Positions 1 through 8,000 of a DNA stretch of 53,941 bases are shown piece after piece (the stretch's first letter is position 1; each line of letters begins with the position of its first letter). The DNA comes from an uncultured Porphyromonadaceae bacterium. GTDB lineage: Bacteria; Bacteroidota; Bacteroidia; Bacteroidales; Muribaculaceae. Under the pieces are notes generated by a model. That model searched no databases, was not told the DNA's origin, and saw only the letters and a program-made list of their open reading frames with translations. The translations under genes and the position numbers were made by a program. The stretch spans positions 1-53,941 of the forward strand of contig CAMNRO010000015.1 in the NCBI GenBank assembly GCA_946553045.1. Reading direction: 5' to 3'.

Positions 1-60
1 TCCGAGTTCTTCAAATTTATTGCCTAATTTTGCACTTGCAGGTAGAATCTTTCGAGTGGA

Positions 61-181
61 GAGGGGCGAGGTACGAGTGGCTTTTTAGGGGGCGAGGGGC
101 TAGTTTGGGGTTGCGATACGTTGTTCCTAATTCCTAAAAAACTCGTACCTCGCCCCTCGCTCCTAAAAACTCGCCCCTAAA
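61..181. repeat. Intergenic inverted word-repeat
   Basis: Bases 61-78 are an exact reverse complement of 141-158 (18 bp). A second arm, TTTTTAGGGG-GCGAG at 82-96, matches CTCGCCCCTAAAA at 169-181 almost perfectly. The reiterated word is GAGGGGCGAG. The whole of 1-188 contains no convincing gene. A lone TAATTTTG at 25-32 resembles a -7 box but has no -33 partner and no reading frame downstream. The repeat lies just past the stop of the DUF2752 gene and could act as its transcription end. Confidence 0.8.
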
Positions 182-188
182 ATAATGA

Positions 189-560
189 CTAACGGAAAAT
201 CCACCAGGCGATGATTGCCAGAAGAATGGCGGTGAGGATTGCCGGGTGGACGGCGCGCGCATGGAGGCGGGGCCATGCTTCGCGGCCGTTTTCGACTATG
301 ATATAGAATATTGCCGTCGGAACGGCGAAGAATACAAAGGGGTTGTAGTGCCAGGCCGCAGCGATGTCGCCGTGCAGAAGCGAGTGGAAAGCGCGCTGGC
401 TGCCGCAGCCGGGGCATTCGTAGCCGGTGATGAGCTTGAAAAGGCAGCGTGGAGCCTTCCCGCCAGAAGGGTCATGTGTATAATAATACCAACAAAACAT
501 GGCGACTACGGCGAGCATAACTGCTACCGTAGCCGCCACGCGGTATTTCGGGTTTTTCAT
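189..560 (-). CDS. DUF2752 family membrane protein
   Basis: Encodes a 123-residue membrane protein of the DUF2752 family, whose function is unknown. It has a membrane segment near residues 8-23, then the family signature (GYECPGCGSQRAFHSLL, about residues 43-59) with two cysteines in CPGC, and two further hydrophobic stretches near 70-85 and 105-122. I chose the ATG at 560 because its first base is the last base of the preceding gene's stop (TAATG), a normal coupling for this family. A longer frame reaching to 785 lies wholly inside the upstream gene and is unlikely. The close coupling to the GYF/CD225 gene suggests the two proteins work together at the membrane. Confidence 0.85.
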   Translation of the reverse strand: MKNPKYRVAATVAVMLAVVAMFCWYYYTHDPSGGKAPRCLFKLITGYECPGCGSQRAFHSLLHGDIAAAWHYNPFVFFAVPTAIFYIIVENGREAWPRLHARAVHPAILTAILLAIIAWWIFR

Positions 561-1120
561 TATTCTCCGAAGAGACTGCTCATGAACATCACGGGGAAGA
601 ATCCCAGGGCGATGGCTATCATGATAAGCCATGCCGCAATCTCCGACGCCTTCCGGGCCTTGTCGACGTTGCCGCTCTGATAGAAGCTGGTAACGCAGAT
701 GGAGGCAACGAGCGCGCCAATGCTCAGAGGTGAGCAGCAACAGATTGCCAGGCCGATGCTCCAGCCCAGATATGTGCTCGGGCACGGTTCTTCGGGGAGC
801 TCGCGACGAGGTGCGGGGCGTCCGGGTGCATATGGCGATTCGGGTTTGGCTTCGGCAACGGGCTCTTCGGCCAAATCGGTATGTTCGGCTTCGACAGACT
901 CGTCTGACGCGTATGAGGCCTCGGCTTCTGCGGTGTTTTGGGCCGGAGCAGGACGGCTGCCGTCGAAAAGACAGCGGAGTTCGTCGATTTCACCGGCGGC
1001 GCACCAGCGGGGAAGGCCGTCGAACCATACTTTGGTATTCTCGTCGACAGGCATGTCGAAGAGCTGTTCCAATTCAAAAGGGCCTTGTTGACGGCCATCG
1101 AGATAAACCCAAATCTTCAT
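560..1120 (-). CDS. GYF-domain / CD225 membrane protein
   Basis: A 186-residue protein with an N-terminal GYF_2-type domain (about 1-50; starts IWVYLDGRQQGPF, with a WF...PRW core). It continues with an acidic, proline-containing linker (about 52-112) and a C-terminal CD225/dispanin-like double membrane segment (about 115-186; cysteine cluster CCCSP in the first helix). GYF domains usually bind proline-rich peptides; CD225 proteins sit in membranes. No enzyme motif is visible. The stop codon overlaps the start of the DUF2752 gene by one base, so the two are translationally coupled. A -7 box (TAACTTTG, minus strand) lies about 40 nt upstream of the start. Confidence 0.85.
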   Translation of the reverse strand: MKIWVYLDGRQQGPFELEQLFDMPVDENTKVWFDGLPRWCAAGEIDELRCLFDGSRPAPAQNTAEAEASYASDESVEAEHTDLAEEPVAEAKPESPYAPGRPAPRRELPEEPCPSTYLGWSIGLAICCCSPLSIGALVASICVTSFYQSGNVDKARKASEIAAWLIMIAIALGFFPVMFMSSLFGE

Positions 1121-1161
1121 ATCGTTTCGTTATATCAGGGAGCTATAAAGTGTCGAGTTTA

Positions 1162-1169
1162 CAAAGTTA
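1162..1169 (-). promoter_or_regulatory. -7 promoter box for GYF/CD225 operon
   Basis: On the minus strand this reads TAACTTTG, an exact match to the Bacteroidetes TAnnTTTG box. It would start transcription near 1155, giving a leader of about 35 nt before the ATG at 1120. I see no clear TTTG -33 box at the usual spacing. Confidence 0.5.
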
Positions 1170-1233
1170 AGAAAAAAGCTTGGAAACTATTGTTCTTACT
1201 CTTTCAACTTATCGCTTTTTAGCATTCCGGCAA

Positions 1234-2130
1234 TCAGAACTGCTTCACTTCGTAGCCTACGATGTCGCTCAGAAGATAGTTGGCCAGACGGCTTGCTCCA
1301 AGACGGAAATATTCGTTGGTAAGCCATTCTTCGCCAAGCACTTCCTTGATGACAGTGTAGTACTTCACGGCGTCTTCGGTGGTTGCCACGCCGCCTGCGG
1401 CCTTGAAGCCGACACGGTTGCCGGTCTTTTCGTAGTATTCTTTGATGCACTGAGCCATCACATATGCGGCTTCCAGACTTGCTCCGGGATATTCCTTGCC
1501 GGTAGAGGTCTTGAGGAAGTCAGCGCCCGAGTAGAGCGACAGGATAGAGGCAATCTTGATGTTTTTGGCAGTCTTGAGGGCGCCGCTCTCGAGGATAACC
1601 TTGAGGCGTCCGTCGCGGCAGGCCTCTTTCTGCTCGGTGATTTCGTCGACGAGCGACTCATAGTCGTGGTCGAGGAAGTAGCCCAGATTGAGCACGATGT
1701 CGATTTCGTCGGCACCGTTGGCTACGGCCAGCGAGGTCTCGGCAATCTTTACCTCCTCGAAGCTCTGCGACGAAGGGAATGCGCCCGATACGCAGGCGAT
1801 TTTGACACCGCTCACTTCGAGAACAGTGCGCACAACGGGAGCGAAGTTAGGATACACGCAGATTGCGGCAACGTTGGGCAGCGAAGGGAATTTCTCTTCG
1901 AAGTCGTTGACATTCTGGGTGAAACGCGACACCGATGTGGGCGAGTCGGTTGCCTTGAGGGTGGTGAGGTCGATAGTGTTGAAAAGGAAGGTATATACGT
2001 CCTTGTTGTTGTTTTCAGCAAAATGTTCGTCGAGGATTTTCTGCACGGCAGCCGATACTGCGGCATCATCTTCAATCACATTGCTGGCGGCAATGGCCTG
2101 AGTGTATTTGTCGGATGTAGGTTCGCTCAT
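1234..2130 (-). CDS. deoC: Deoxyribose-phosphate aldolase
   Basis: DeoC (298 aa) cleaves 2-deoxyribose 5-phosphate to glyceraldehyde 3-phosphate and acetaldehyde in deoxynucleoside catabolism. The Schiff-base lysine is visible as K207 in ADFLKTSTGK, and the second active-site lysine as K243 in GFKAAGGV. The DEIDIV segment (141-146) supplies the usual active-site aspartate. The length fits the longer E. coli-like class. It follows the MazG-like gene by 12 nt on the same strand, so the two are probably one transcript dealing with nucleotide breakdown. No other deo genes are nearby. Confidence 0.95.
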   Translation of the reverse strand: MSEPTSDKYTQAIAASNVIEDDAAVSAAVQKILDEHFAENNNKDVYTFLFNTIDLTTLKATDSPTSVSRFTQNVNDFEEKFPSLPNVAAICVYPNFAPVVRTVLEVSGVKIACVSGAFPSSQSFEEVKIAETSLAVANGADEIDIVLNLGYFLDHDYESLVDEITEQKEACRDGRLKVILESGALKTAKNIKIASILSLYSGADFLKTSTGKEYPGASLEAAYVMAQCIKEYYEKTGNRVGFKAAGGVATTEDAVKYYTVIKEVLGEEWLTNEYFRLGASRLANYLLSDIVGYEVKQF

Positions 2131-2142
2131 AGCTAAATGATT

Positions 2143-2487
2143 TTATGTTAGTTTGGGATTTTCAATATGTCTTCTGCTATCCCTAACGCATTTTTTGGAT
2201 ATATTGTTGCGGAAAGCTTCTGCAAGGTCGATTCCGTGCTGGTTGGCGATGGCCATGAGCACCCAGAGGGTGTCGGCCAGTTCGTCGGCAAGGTCGAGTC
2301 GTTCGCCCGGTTTGGCCGACTGCTCGCCGTCGGTGCGGGCTATTATGCGAGCCACCTCGCCCACCTCCTCGGTCAGAATGGCCATGTTGGTAAGCGGCGA
2401 GAAATAGCGCACCCCGACGGTGCGTATCCACCCGTCGACCGCTGCCTGCGCCTCGCGCAGCCCTATGTCACCGCCTTTGCATTCCAT
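2143..2487 (-). CDS. MazG-like nucleotide pyrophosphohydrolase
   Basis: A small (114 aa) all-alpha NTP pyrophosphohydrolase of the MazG/dUTPase-2 superfamily, expected to hydrolyse a nucleoside triphosphate to monophosphate and pyrophosphate. The metal-binding motif is visible as LTEEVGEVAR followed by DLADELADTLW (the EExxE...ExxD pattern). Substrate cannot be told. The frame can start at 2517 or at the ATG at 2487. I prefer 2487 because an exact -7 box lies 5 nt upstream, which would place the RNA start at the ATG and make a start at 2517 untranscribed. It lies 12 nt upstream of deoC, consistent with nucleotide salvage or house-cleaning. Confidence 0.85.
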   Translation of the reverse strand: MECKGGDIGLREAQAAVDGWIRTVGVRYFSPLTNMAILTEEVGEVARIIARTDGEQSAKPGERLDLADELADTLWVLMAIANQHGIDLAEAFRNNISKKCVRDSRRHIENPKLT

Positions 2488-2492
2488 CTCGG

Positions 2493-2500
2493 CAAATATA
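2493..2500 (-). promoter_or_regulatory. -7 box for mazG-deoC, possibly leaderless
   Basis: Minus-strand TATATTTG ends 5 nt before the ATG at 2487. With the usual distance from -7 box to RNA start, the transcript would begin at the start codon. No clear -33 TTTG is seen. Confidence 0.45.
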
Positions 2501-2558
2501 CAAAAAAAATCGTACACCTTAAGATTGCACCCTATTTTTCAACTTGATGAAATCTTCG

Positions 2559-3353
2559 TTATGTATTCCACACATCTTCGAACTCTTGGCGCGTTATGAA
2601 ATTGTTGTATAGCCAATTTGTGTCTCCGAACGCTGCAGTTCGCAGTGTCATTCCATTTACCGACGGATTTTCTTTAGACAGGCATGTTTTTTCTCCGTTG
2701 AAAAGAACAACTTCTTTCTCCGTGAACTCTCCTATGAAATGATAATACACAGAAAATCCTGCTTCCTCAGTTTTCAGGTAACTGTCTACTTTAGGTAATG
2801 GGTGCCGCTTTAGTATTTCATATATTTCCGATGTATTTGTGTAATATCCGTACTTAATTCTAGTTAGGATTGAATTGTAGGAGATTACAGCTCCAGGGGT
2901 CACAATGTTATGATATTTTTGTGCTAAGATTCCGACATGAATATGTTGTTGGTTAATCTTCCATATGTACCAGTTTTCCAATGGATTTACATCAAGAACT
3001 TTAAAAAAGCCATTTTCTTTTATAGGTTTGGTGTCTTGTGCGCATCCAAAAACAACTTCATTCAATGATGTTTCATCGATATCTTTCGATTTACCGATTT
3101 TATACCAGGCGCCATACATAATACCAAATTTGAGTATTGTATGTGCATAGAACTGGACCTCGTCTTTTACAATATCCTCGATAACAGGCTTATGATCTAT
3201 TGGATGGTGCGTTTTGAACACGCGTATTACCGAGCTGTTCAGCTGCGTGAGATCATTGGCCACATACTGAAAATATGCCTTGAACTCGCCGTCGACCTCC
3301 GCACAGAACACATCGCCGATTTTCGTAACTATTCTTTTTCTTTTTTCTTTCAT
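2559..3353 (-). CDS. AT-rich orphan protein, possible Imm26-like
   Basis: A 264-residue soluble protein I do not recognise with certainty. It starts with a basic stretch (MKEKRKR) followed by KIGDVFCAEVDGEFKAYFQY. That opening, a beta-rich segment beginning G-D-x-F and a charged hairpin, recalls the Imm26 family of immunity proteins (weak pattern memory, not a computed match). No signal peptide, membrane segment or catalytic motif is visible. Codon use is much more AT-rich than in either neighbour, and it sits alone between unrelated genes, so it was probably acquired horizontally. No toxin gene is adjacent; if it is an immunity protein, it is an orphan. Confidence 0.7.
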   Translation of the reverse strand: MKEKRKRIVTKIGDVFCAEVDGEFKAYFQYVANDLTQLNSSVIRVFKTHHPIDHKPVIEDIVKDEVQFYAHTILKFGIMYGAWYKIGKSKDIDETSLNEVVFGCAQDTKPIKENGFFKVLDVNPLENWYIWKINQQHIHVGILAQKYHNIVTPGAVISYNSILTRIKYGYYTNTSEIYEILKRHPLPKVDSYLKTEEAGFSVYYHFIGEFTEKEVVLFNGEKTCLSKENPSVNGMTLRTAAFGDTNWLYNNFITRQEFEDVWNT

Positions 3354-3453
3354 GTTGTTAGCTTTCGCTTTAAAAGCTGTTTAGATAGGATGCGGAGATT
3401 TTATGGCTAATACCAGTGTAAGTATATGGATTGTTTTCATGGTCGGATATATT

Positions 3454-3487
3454 TTCACACACATAGCGATGTGGCTATGTGTGTGAA
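3454..3487 (-). terminator. Strong hairpin after yggS
   Basis: A perfect 14-bp stem (TTCACACACATAGC with its complement) around a 6-nt loop, 8 nt beyond the yggS stop on the minus strand. It lacks a clear U-tract (followed by AAATATAT on the minus strand), so termination is likely but not certain. Confidence 0.6.
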
Positions 3488-3494
3488 GGGAGGG

Positions 3495-4166
3495 TCAATA
3501 GGAGCGGTCGCCGAAGATTGCGGAGCCTACGCGGACGAGGGTGGCGCCGGCGGCTATGGCGAGCGAGTAGTCGTGGCTCATGCCCATGGAGAGGGCGTCG
3601 AAGCCGCGGAGGTCGGGGCATGCCTGCTGTATTTCGGTCTTTAGAGCTGCGACGCGGGCGAAGTCGGCTGCGACGCGGGTCATGTCGTCGGTGTTAGAGG
3701 CCATTGCCATGAGGCCGCAGATGTGTGTGGCGCGGAGCGACTCGTAGGCACGCGAGGTGAAGAAGGCGAGCATTTCGTCGGGTGTGAGGCCGAATTTGGT
3801 CTCTTCCTGAGCCACATGGACCTGCATGAGCACGCGGCTGACTATGCCGGCGCGCTCGCTTTCGGCGTCGATGGCGCGGAGCAGGCGCTCGCTGTCGACA
3901 CTCTCTATGAGCGCGGGGCGCAGGGCAATGAGCTGTCGCACTTTGTTGGTCTGCAGATGGCCTATGAAGTGCCATGAGATGTCGGCGGGCAGCGCCGGCA
4001 CCTTCACGGCAAGTTCCTGCACGCGGCTCTCGCCGAAAAGGCGTTGTCCGGCGGCGTAGGCTTCTGCAAGGGCCTCGACGGGATGGAATTTCGACACCGC
4101 CACGAGCTCCACTCCGGCAGGAATGGTGGCGCGGACGGCGTCGAGAGCGCGGGCTATGGTGTCCAT
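3495..4166 (-). CDS. yggS: YggS/PLPBP family PLP-binding protein
   Basis: A 223-residue member of the YggS/PROSC family, single-domain PLP-barrel proteins that hold pyridoxal 5-phosphate and buffer B6 and amino-acid balance without known catalysis. The PLP lysine is K26 in AVSKFHP. Other family marks are FGESRVQE, HFIGHLQTNK, the C-terminal SMGMSHDY, and VRVGSAIFG. Length is typical. Its ATG overlaps the stop of the DUF4494 gene by one base (TGATG). In Gram-positive bacteria the homologue (ylmE) lies beside ftsZ; here it lies a few genes downstream of the dcw cluster on the same strand. Confidence 0.95.
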   Translation of the reverse strand: MDTIARALDAVRATIPAGVELVAVSKFHPVEALAEAYAAGQRLFGESRVQELAVKVPALPADISWHFIGHLQTNKVRQLIALRPALIESVDSERLLRAIDAESERAGIVSRVLMQVHVAQEETKFGLTPDEMLAFFTSRAYESLRATHICGLMAMASNTDDMTRVAADFARVAALKTEIQQACPDLRGFDALSMGMSHDYSLAIAAGATLVRVGSAIFGDRSY

Positions 4167-4600
4167 CAGTCTACGACTTTCATTTTGTAGACGTCCATCA
4201 GCGGCGTTTCTGAAATCGATACGATTTCGTAGTCGGCCATAGTGCCGGCCATGCCCTTGATGAAGTTGTCGTATGCTTCCTTGAAGTTGTTGGCCTGTAC
4301 AAGGATAAGAGAGGTGGAGCGCTTCTCTACAGCGGTCTTTTCGTCGATAGTGATGAAGCCTACCTTGACGAGGAACCAGCGGTCGCCGGCGTCGTCGAAG
4401 AATATTTCGGCGATTTTGGTGCGTTTCACGGCCGAAACGCTGAATTCGCCTGATATGAAGGGTGTCTGCTCTTCGGTGATACGGGCTTCAGCCTCGGTGA
4501 AGGAGAGGGCGTCGACGAGATAAGGTTCTGTCACTTTTTTGGCGGCTCCGTTTTCCTGGAGCTTATCGTAGCGTACTTTGCATTCAAACCAGTTTGCCAT
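4166..4600 (-). CDS. DUF4494 domain-containing protein
   Basis: A 144-residue protein of the Bacteroidetes family DUF4494, function unknown. It begins MANWFECKVRYDK, rich in aromatic and charged residues, and has a C-terminal segment ending in SETPLMDV-YKMKVVD. It appears cytosolic, with no signal peptide or membrane span. It is translationally coupled to yggS (one-base overlap), so a link to PLP homeostasis is possible but only inferred from position. Confidence 0.85.
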   Translation of the reverse strand: MANWFECKVRYDKLQENGAAKKVTEPYLVDALSFTEAEARITEEQTPFISGEFSVSAVKRTKIAEIFFDDAGDRWFLVKVGFITIDEKTAVEKRSTSLILVQANNFKEAYDNFIKGMAGTMADYEIVSISETPLMDVYKMKVVD

Positions 4601-4620
4601 ATTCTTTTTTATCCTTTGAG

Positions 4621-4719
4621 TTAGTGATTGGTGGTTAGGGGTTAGTGGTTAGGGGTTAGTGGTTAGTGGTTAGTGGGGGGTGGGGTTCACTAACCACTAA
4701 CCAATAACCCCTAACCCTA
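4621..4719. repeat. GGTTAGTG word-repeat hairpin
   Basis: The left arm (about 4629-4675) reiterates GGTTAGTG/GGTTAGGG; the right arm (4688-4719) is its reverse complement, so the block folds into a long imperfect hairpin with several registers. The right arm contains the stop codon (TAG at 4717-4719) of the SGNH hydrolase gene, so the repeat supplies that stop. Probably acts as the 3-prime end of that gene. Confidence 0.85.
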
Positions 4720-5829
4720 TTTCTGTAATATTTTGCGTAGTATCGGGGTCAGTTTCTCGGCGTAGTATTTGAAGCCGAGGTCGGTGAGGTGTATGCCGTC
4801 GACGGTGCCGTCGTCTTCCACGCCGTCGAGGTCAACGGAGTCTACATAGTAGAGGTTGCGCGGATTTTCGGCTTTCAGGCGCTCGTAGTTGCGACGGAAA
4901 GCGGCGTTTTTCTTGGGCAGGTACTTGCCGAAGAAAGCGTCCTGGCGGGCATAGGGGTAGATGGGGCCTTCGAGCATTACGATAGGCACGTCGGGGCGGG
5001 CGGTGCGGAGAATGTCGATGAAGCCGTATGTGAGGGTGTCGCACATCATTTCGGTGCAGTTGGGCACCGGGTCGATGAGGAAGAGGTCGGCGTCGGCTAT
5101 TTTTGCCATGGCGCGCGCCATGCAGCTGTCCATCTTGCCTTCGCCGCTGAAGCCGAGGTTCACGACCTCGCAGTTGAGGTCGCGGCTTATGATATTTGTG
5201 GCCGCCATGCCCGAGCGCGAGGCGCAGCCGCCCTGGAGTATGCTGGTGCCGTATGCCACAATCTTTGTGCGGCTGTCGATGAGCGTTTCGGCGCCGGAAG
5301 TGAGCGAGGCGGTGCTGTCTACCTTGATTTCGAGCTGTTCGATGCCGTCGTAGAGGGGCAGATAGACCATGTATTCGGTCATGCGGGTGGTGTCGAGATT
5401 GCTCACGTATGTCGATTCGACGAGTTTCGTCTCTTTGTCTTTCACATAGGGGCGGTTGGTGTTGACATGGCGCCAGACTGAGTCGCCCTGCCACACGTAT
5501 AGGTCGGTGCCTTTGAGGCCGGTGTCGGCCATGTGTATCATGTGGGTGTTCCAGAGCAGGGTGTAGCGCACGCCTATGCGGCTTGAATTGGTGGCGAAGC
5601 GCACGGCAATGCCGCTGGAGCACATCTGGCGGCTCCAGAGGTCGGGGCGCACGCTGTCCTTAAGATATGCCGGAATGCGCCAGTAGGGGCGCTCGGTGTT
5701 GTCGAAGCCTTTGTTGACGATTCTGAGCTGGCGGGCGTCGGTATATCGCCATGGCTTTTCGGGGGTGTCGGCGGCAGTGGCCGCAAGCACTGAAAGCGTT
5801 GCGAAAATGATTAAAAAAAGTCGTTTCAT
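4717..5829 (-). CDS. Secreted SGNH/GDSL hydrolase
   Basis: A 370-residue exported esterase-like protein. It has a signal peptide (about 1-20, ending LAATAA), a beta-sandwich-like N-terminal domain (about 25-180), and an SGNH hydrolase domain (about 185-370). The catalytic serine is S196 in AYGTSILQGG. Block II is NLGFSGEG (224-231), the oxyanion Asn lies in DPVPN (about 257), and the Asp-His pair is D344/H347 in DGIHLTD. Two-domain proteins like this in Bacteroidetes are usually carbohydrate or lipid esterases; the substrate cannot be told. It follows sir2 on the same strand after a 133-nt gap and ends inside a word-repeat hairpin. Confidence 0.85.
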   Translation of the reverse strand: MKRLFLIIFATLSVLAATAADTPEKPWRYTDARQLRIVNKGFDNTERPYWRIPAYLKDSVRPDLWSRQMCSSGIAVRFATNSSRIGVRYTLLWNTHMIHMADTGLKGTDLYVWQGDSVWRHVNTNRPYVKDKETKLVESTYVSNLDTTRMTEYMVYLPLYDGIEQLEIKVDSTASLTSGAETLIDSRTKIVAYGTSILQGGCASRSGMAATNIISRDLNCEVVNLGFSGEGKMDSCMARAMAKIADADLFLIDPVPNCTEMMCDTLTYGFIDILRTARPDVPIVMLEGPIYPYARQDAFFGKYLPKKNAAFRRNYERLKAENPRNLYYVDSVDLDGVEDDGTVDGIHLTDLGFKYYAEKLTPILRKILQK

Positions 5830-5962
5830 GGCAGTAATTGTGATAATTCTTGTGTGTACAGCGCCATTTCGCAGCTATGTGCGTGATTGCGGGCAGACGC
5901 ATGGCCGAGTGGGGCAGCGGTGTTGTCCGGCGATAGGGTGATGATTATGTCGTCTGTATCCT

Positions 5963-6667
5963 TCAAATCTTTTTCAGTAGAATTTCGGCCAGACGGGCCA
6001 TGCCTTCGGTGGCTTTTTCGCGTATCACGATGACGCCATCAGGCACTTTCGACGGATTTGGATCGATGTAGTACACGGGCACGCCGCGGCGCACATAGTT
6101 GAGAAGTGCCGCCGCAGGATATACGACCAGGCTGGTGCCTACGATTACAAAAATGTCGGCTTCGGCGGCAAGTTGGGTCGCCGGCTCGAACATGGGCACA
6201 GCTTCCTGAAAGAAGACGATGTGCGGCCGCACCCGGTGGCCGTCGATGCGGGTTTCGGGTGTGGTGGCGGTGTCGTAGCTTTCGAGACGGTAGGTAAGGT
6301 CGGGGTTGTCGAGCGCGCGGACTTTGGTGAGCTCGCCGTGGAGGTGTACGACCTCTGTGCTGCCGGCGCGCTCGTGGAGGTCGTCGACGTTCTGGGTTAT
6401 GACGCAGACGTCGAAGTGCTCCTCGAGTTCGTGCAGTATCTCGTGGGCGCGGTTAGGCCGGACGGTGCCGAGCTGGCGGCGTCGCTCGTTGTAGAACTGA
6501 TGAATCAGCGCGGGATTGCGGCGGAAGCCGTCGGCGCTGGCAACGTCCATCACAGGGTAGTTTTCCCAGAGGCCGTCGGCGTCGCGGAATGTCTTGATGC
6601 CGCTTTCGGCGCTGATTCCGGCGCCGGTCGATACCACCAGACGGGGCTTTTTCTTGTTACTTGTCAT
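5963..6667 (-). CDS. Sir2-family NAD-dependent protein deacylase
   Basis: A 234-residue sirtuin that removes acyl groups from lysines using NAD. Visible motifs: GAGISAESGIKTFRD (15-29), TQNVDDLHERAG (91-102), the catalytic histidine H110 in VHLHGE, and GTSLVVYPAA near the C-terminus. Y59 and R62 (FYNERR) match the Y-xx-R pair of class III sirtuins, which prefer succinyl/malonyl-lysine. Unusually, the four zinc-binding cysteines are absent; the only cysteine is C88, in the Rossmann core. Its start overlaps the end of ftsZ by 11 nt, making it the last translationally coupled gene of the dcw run. Confidence 0.92.
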   Translation of the reverse strand: MTSNKKKPRLVVSTGAGISAESGIKTFRDADGLWENYPVMDVASADGFRRNPALIHQFYNERRRQLGTVRPNRAHEILHELEEHFDVCVITQNVDDLHERAGSTEVVHLHGELTKVRALDNPDLTYRLESYDTATTPETRIDGHRVRPHIVFFQEAVPMFEPATQLAAEADIFVIVGTSLVVYPAAALLNYVRRGVPVYYIDPNPSKVPDGVIVIREKATEGMARLAEILLKKI

Positions 6668-7982
6668 CGGTGTTGAAGAAAATCTTTGTGTCCGGGTTGC
6701 CTTTTCGTGTCTCGGGCTCTGTTTCGGGCTGACGCTGCACGGAGGCCTTGCGCTTGTCGCGCTTGAATGCCGGAGAGCGTTCTACCATCTCGATGGCCTC
6801 GTCGCTGTCGAGCTGGTCGGCGGCGAGAATATAGTAGCTCTGTGTCTCCTGCTGGCGGTTGAACTCATCGATTTTTTCTTTGCCATAGAGTGTTACAACG
6901 GCATCGGGCACGTCGGGCGTTTCGGCCGCTTCGGCCTTGCGTCCTTCTATGACGGTGAAATTGCCGCCGGTATCGACGCTTACGTCGAAGCCCGAGGCCA
7001 GAATCGTAAATTTCACCTTGTTGCCGAGTGTGTCGTCGTAGCCCCAGCCGAATTTGATGTGCACGCGCTTGTTGATCTGTGTGACAAGGGTATTGGCCTC
7101 GCGGGTTTCCGATACCTTGAACGCCGGCTCGATGTCGTGCGAGTAGTAGAATGCAAACAGAAGCTCCTTGGCGCTCATGATGTCGGTGTCGCAGAGCAGG
7201 GGCGAGTGAAGGGCCGCTTTCATGGCGTCCGACATACGGTTGGGGCCTTCGCCGTATCCTACCGATATGAGTGCGGTGCGGCCGTCGCGCAGACATGTGT
7301 CTACGTCGCGCATATCGATGTTGATATTGGCGAGGGTCGTGACCATGTCGGAGATGGTGCGGGCGGCGGTGGTGAGAATGTCGTCGGCCTTGGAGAATGC
7401 CTCGGCCCAGTCGAGGTCGGGGTAAATGGTGCCGAGACGGTCGTTGTTGATGATAAGCATGGCGTCGACATTCTTCTGCAGGCGCGCGGCGCCTTCGATG
7501 GCGCTGTTGATTTTGTTCATGCCTTCGAAGAAGAATGGTATGGTGACGATGCCTACCGTGAGGATTCCCTTGTCTTTTGCCACACCGGCCACGACGGGAG
7601 CGCCGCCGGTGCCTGTGCCGCCGCCCATGCCGGCGGTGACGAAGACCATCTTGACGTCGTCGGTGAGCAGCTTTTCGATTTCGGGCACGCTTTCGAGCGC
7701 GGCAGCCTCGCCTACTTCAGGCTTTCCTCCGGCGCCGAGACCTTTGGTGGTCTGCGGTCCGAGGAGCACTTTGGTCGCTACGGGCACGGGGTCGAGAGCC
7801 TGTTTGTCGGTATTGAGCACCACGAAGTCGACGCCTTTCACGCCCTGGCTGTGCATATAGGCCACGGCGTTGCAGCCGCCGCCGCCCACGCCCATGGCTA
7901 TAATCTTGGCTGCGGCGGGCGATTCGGGAGCCGACGCTCTCTGATATTTCTCTATCAATTGGGGATCTTCGGGATCTGTCAT
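6657..7982 (-). CDS. ftsZ: Cell division protein FtsZ
   Basis: FtsZ (441 aa) is the tubulin-like GTPase that forms the division ring. GTP-binding residues include GVGGGGCNAV (31-40) and the tubulin signature GGGTGTG (120-126). The T7 loop at 221-226 (NIDMRD) carries the two acidic residues (D223, D226) that complete GTP hydrolysis in the next subunit. A variable linker (about 335-425) leads to a short C-terminal peptide ending KIFFNTDDK, expected to dock onto FtsA. It follows ftsA after a 58-nt gap containing a small inverted repeat, and its end overlaps sir2. Confidence 0.98.
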   Translation of the reverse strand: MTDPEDPQLIEKYQRASAPESPAAAKIIAMGVGGGGCNAVAYMHSQGVKGVDFVVLNTDKQALDPVPVATKVLLGPQTTKGLGAGGKPEVGEAAALESVPEIEKLLTDDVKMVFVTAGMGGGTGTGGAPVVAGVAKDKGILTVGIVTIPFFFEGMNKINSAIEGAARLQKNVDAMLIINNDRLGTIYPDLDWAEAFSKADDILTTAARTISDMVTTLANINIDMRDVDTCLRDGRTALISVGYGEGPNRMSDAMKAALHSPLLCDTDIMSAKELLFAFYYSHDIEPAFKVSETREANTLVTQINKRVHIKFGWGYDDTLGNKVKFTILASGFDVSVDTGGNFTVIEGRKAEAAETPDVPDAVVTLYGKEKIDEFNRQQETQSYYILAADQLDSDEAIEMVERSPAFKRDKRKASVQRQPETEPETRKGNPDTKIFFNTDDK

Positions 7983-8000
7983 GTTCTTAATGTAATAAGG

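Noticed and set aside
25-32. TAATTTTG that looks like a promoter -7 box
   Set aside because: No -33 partner and no gene downstream on the plus strand; AT-rich spacers produce such words often.
4621-4719. Tandem GGTTAGTG words considered as a CRISPR array or telomere-like repeat
   Set aside because: The units are contiguous without spacers and form one hairpin; there are no cas genes.
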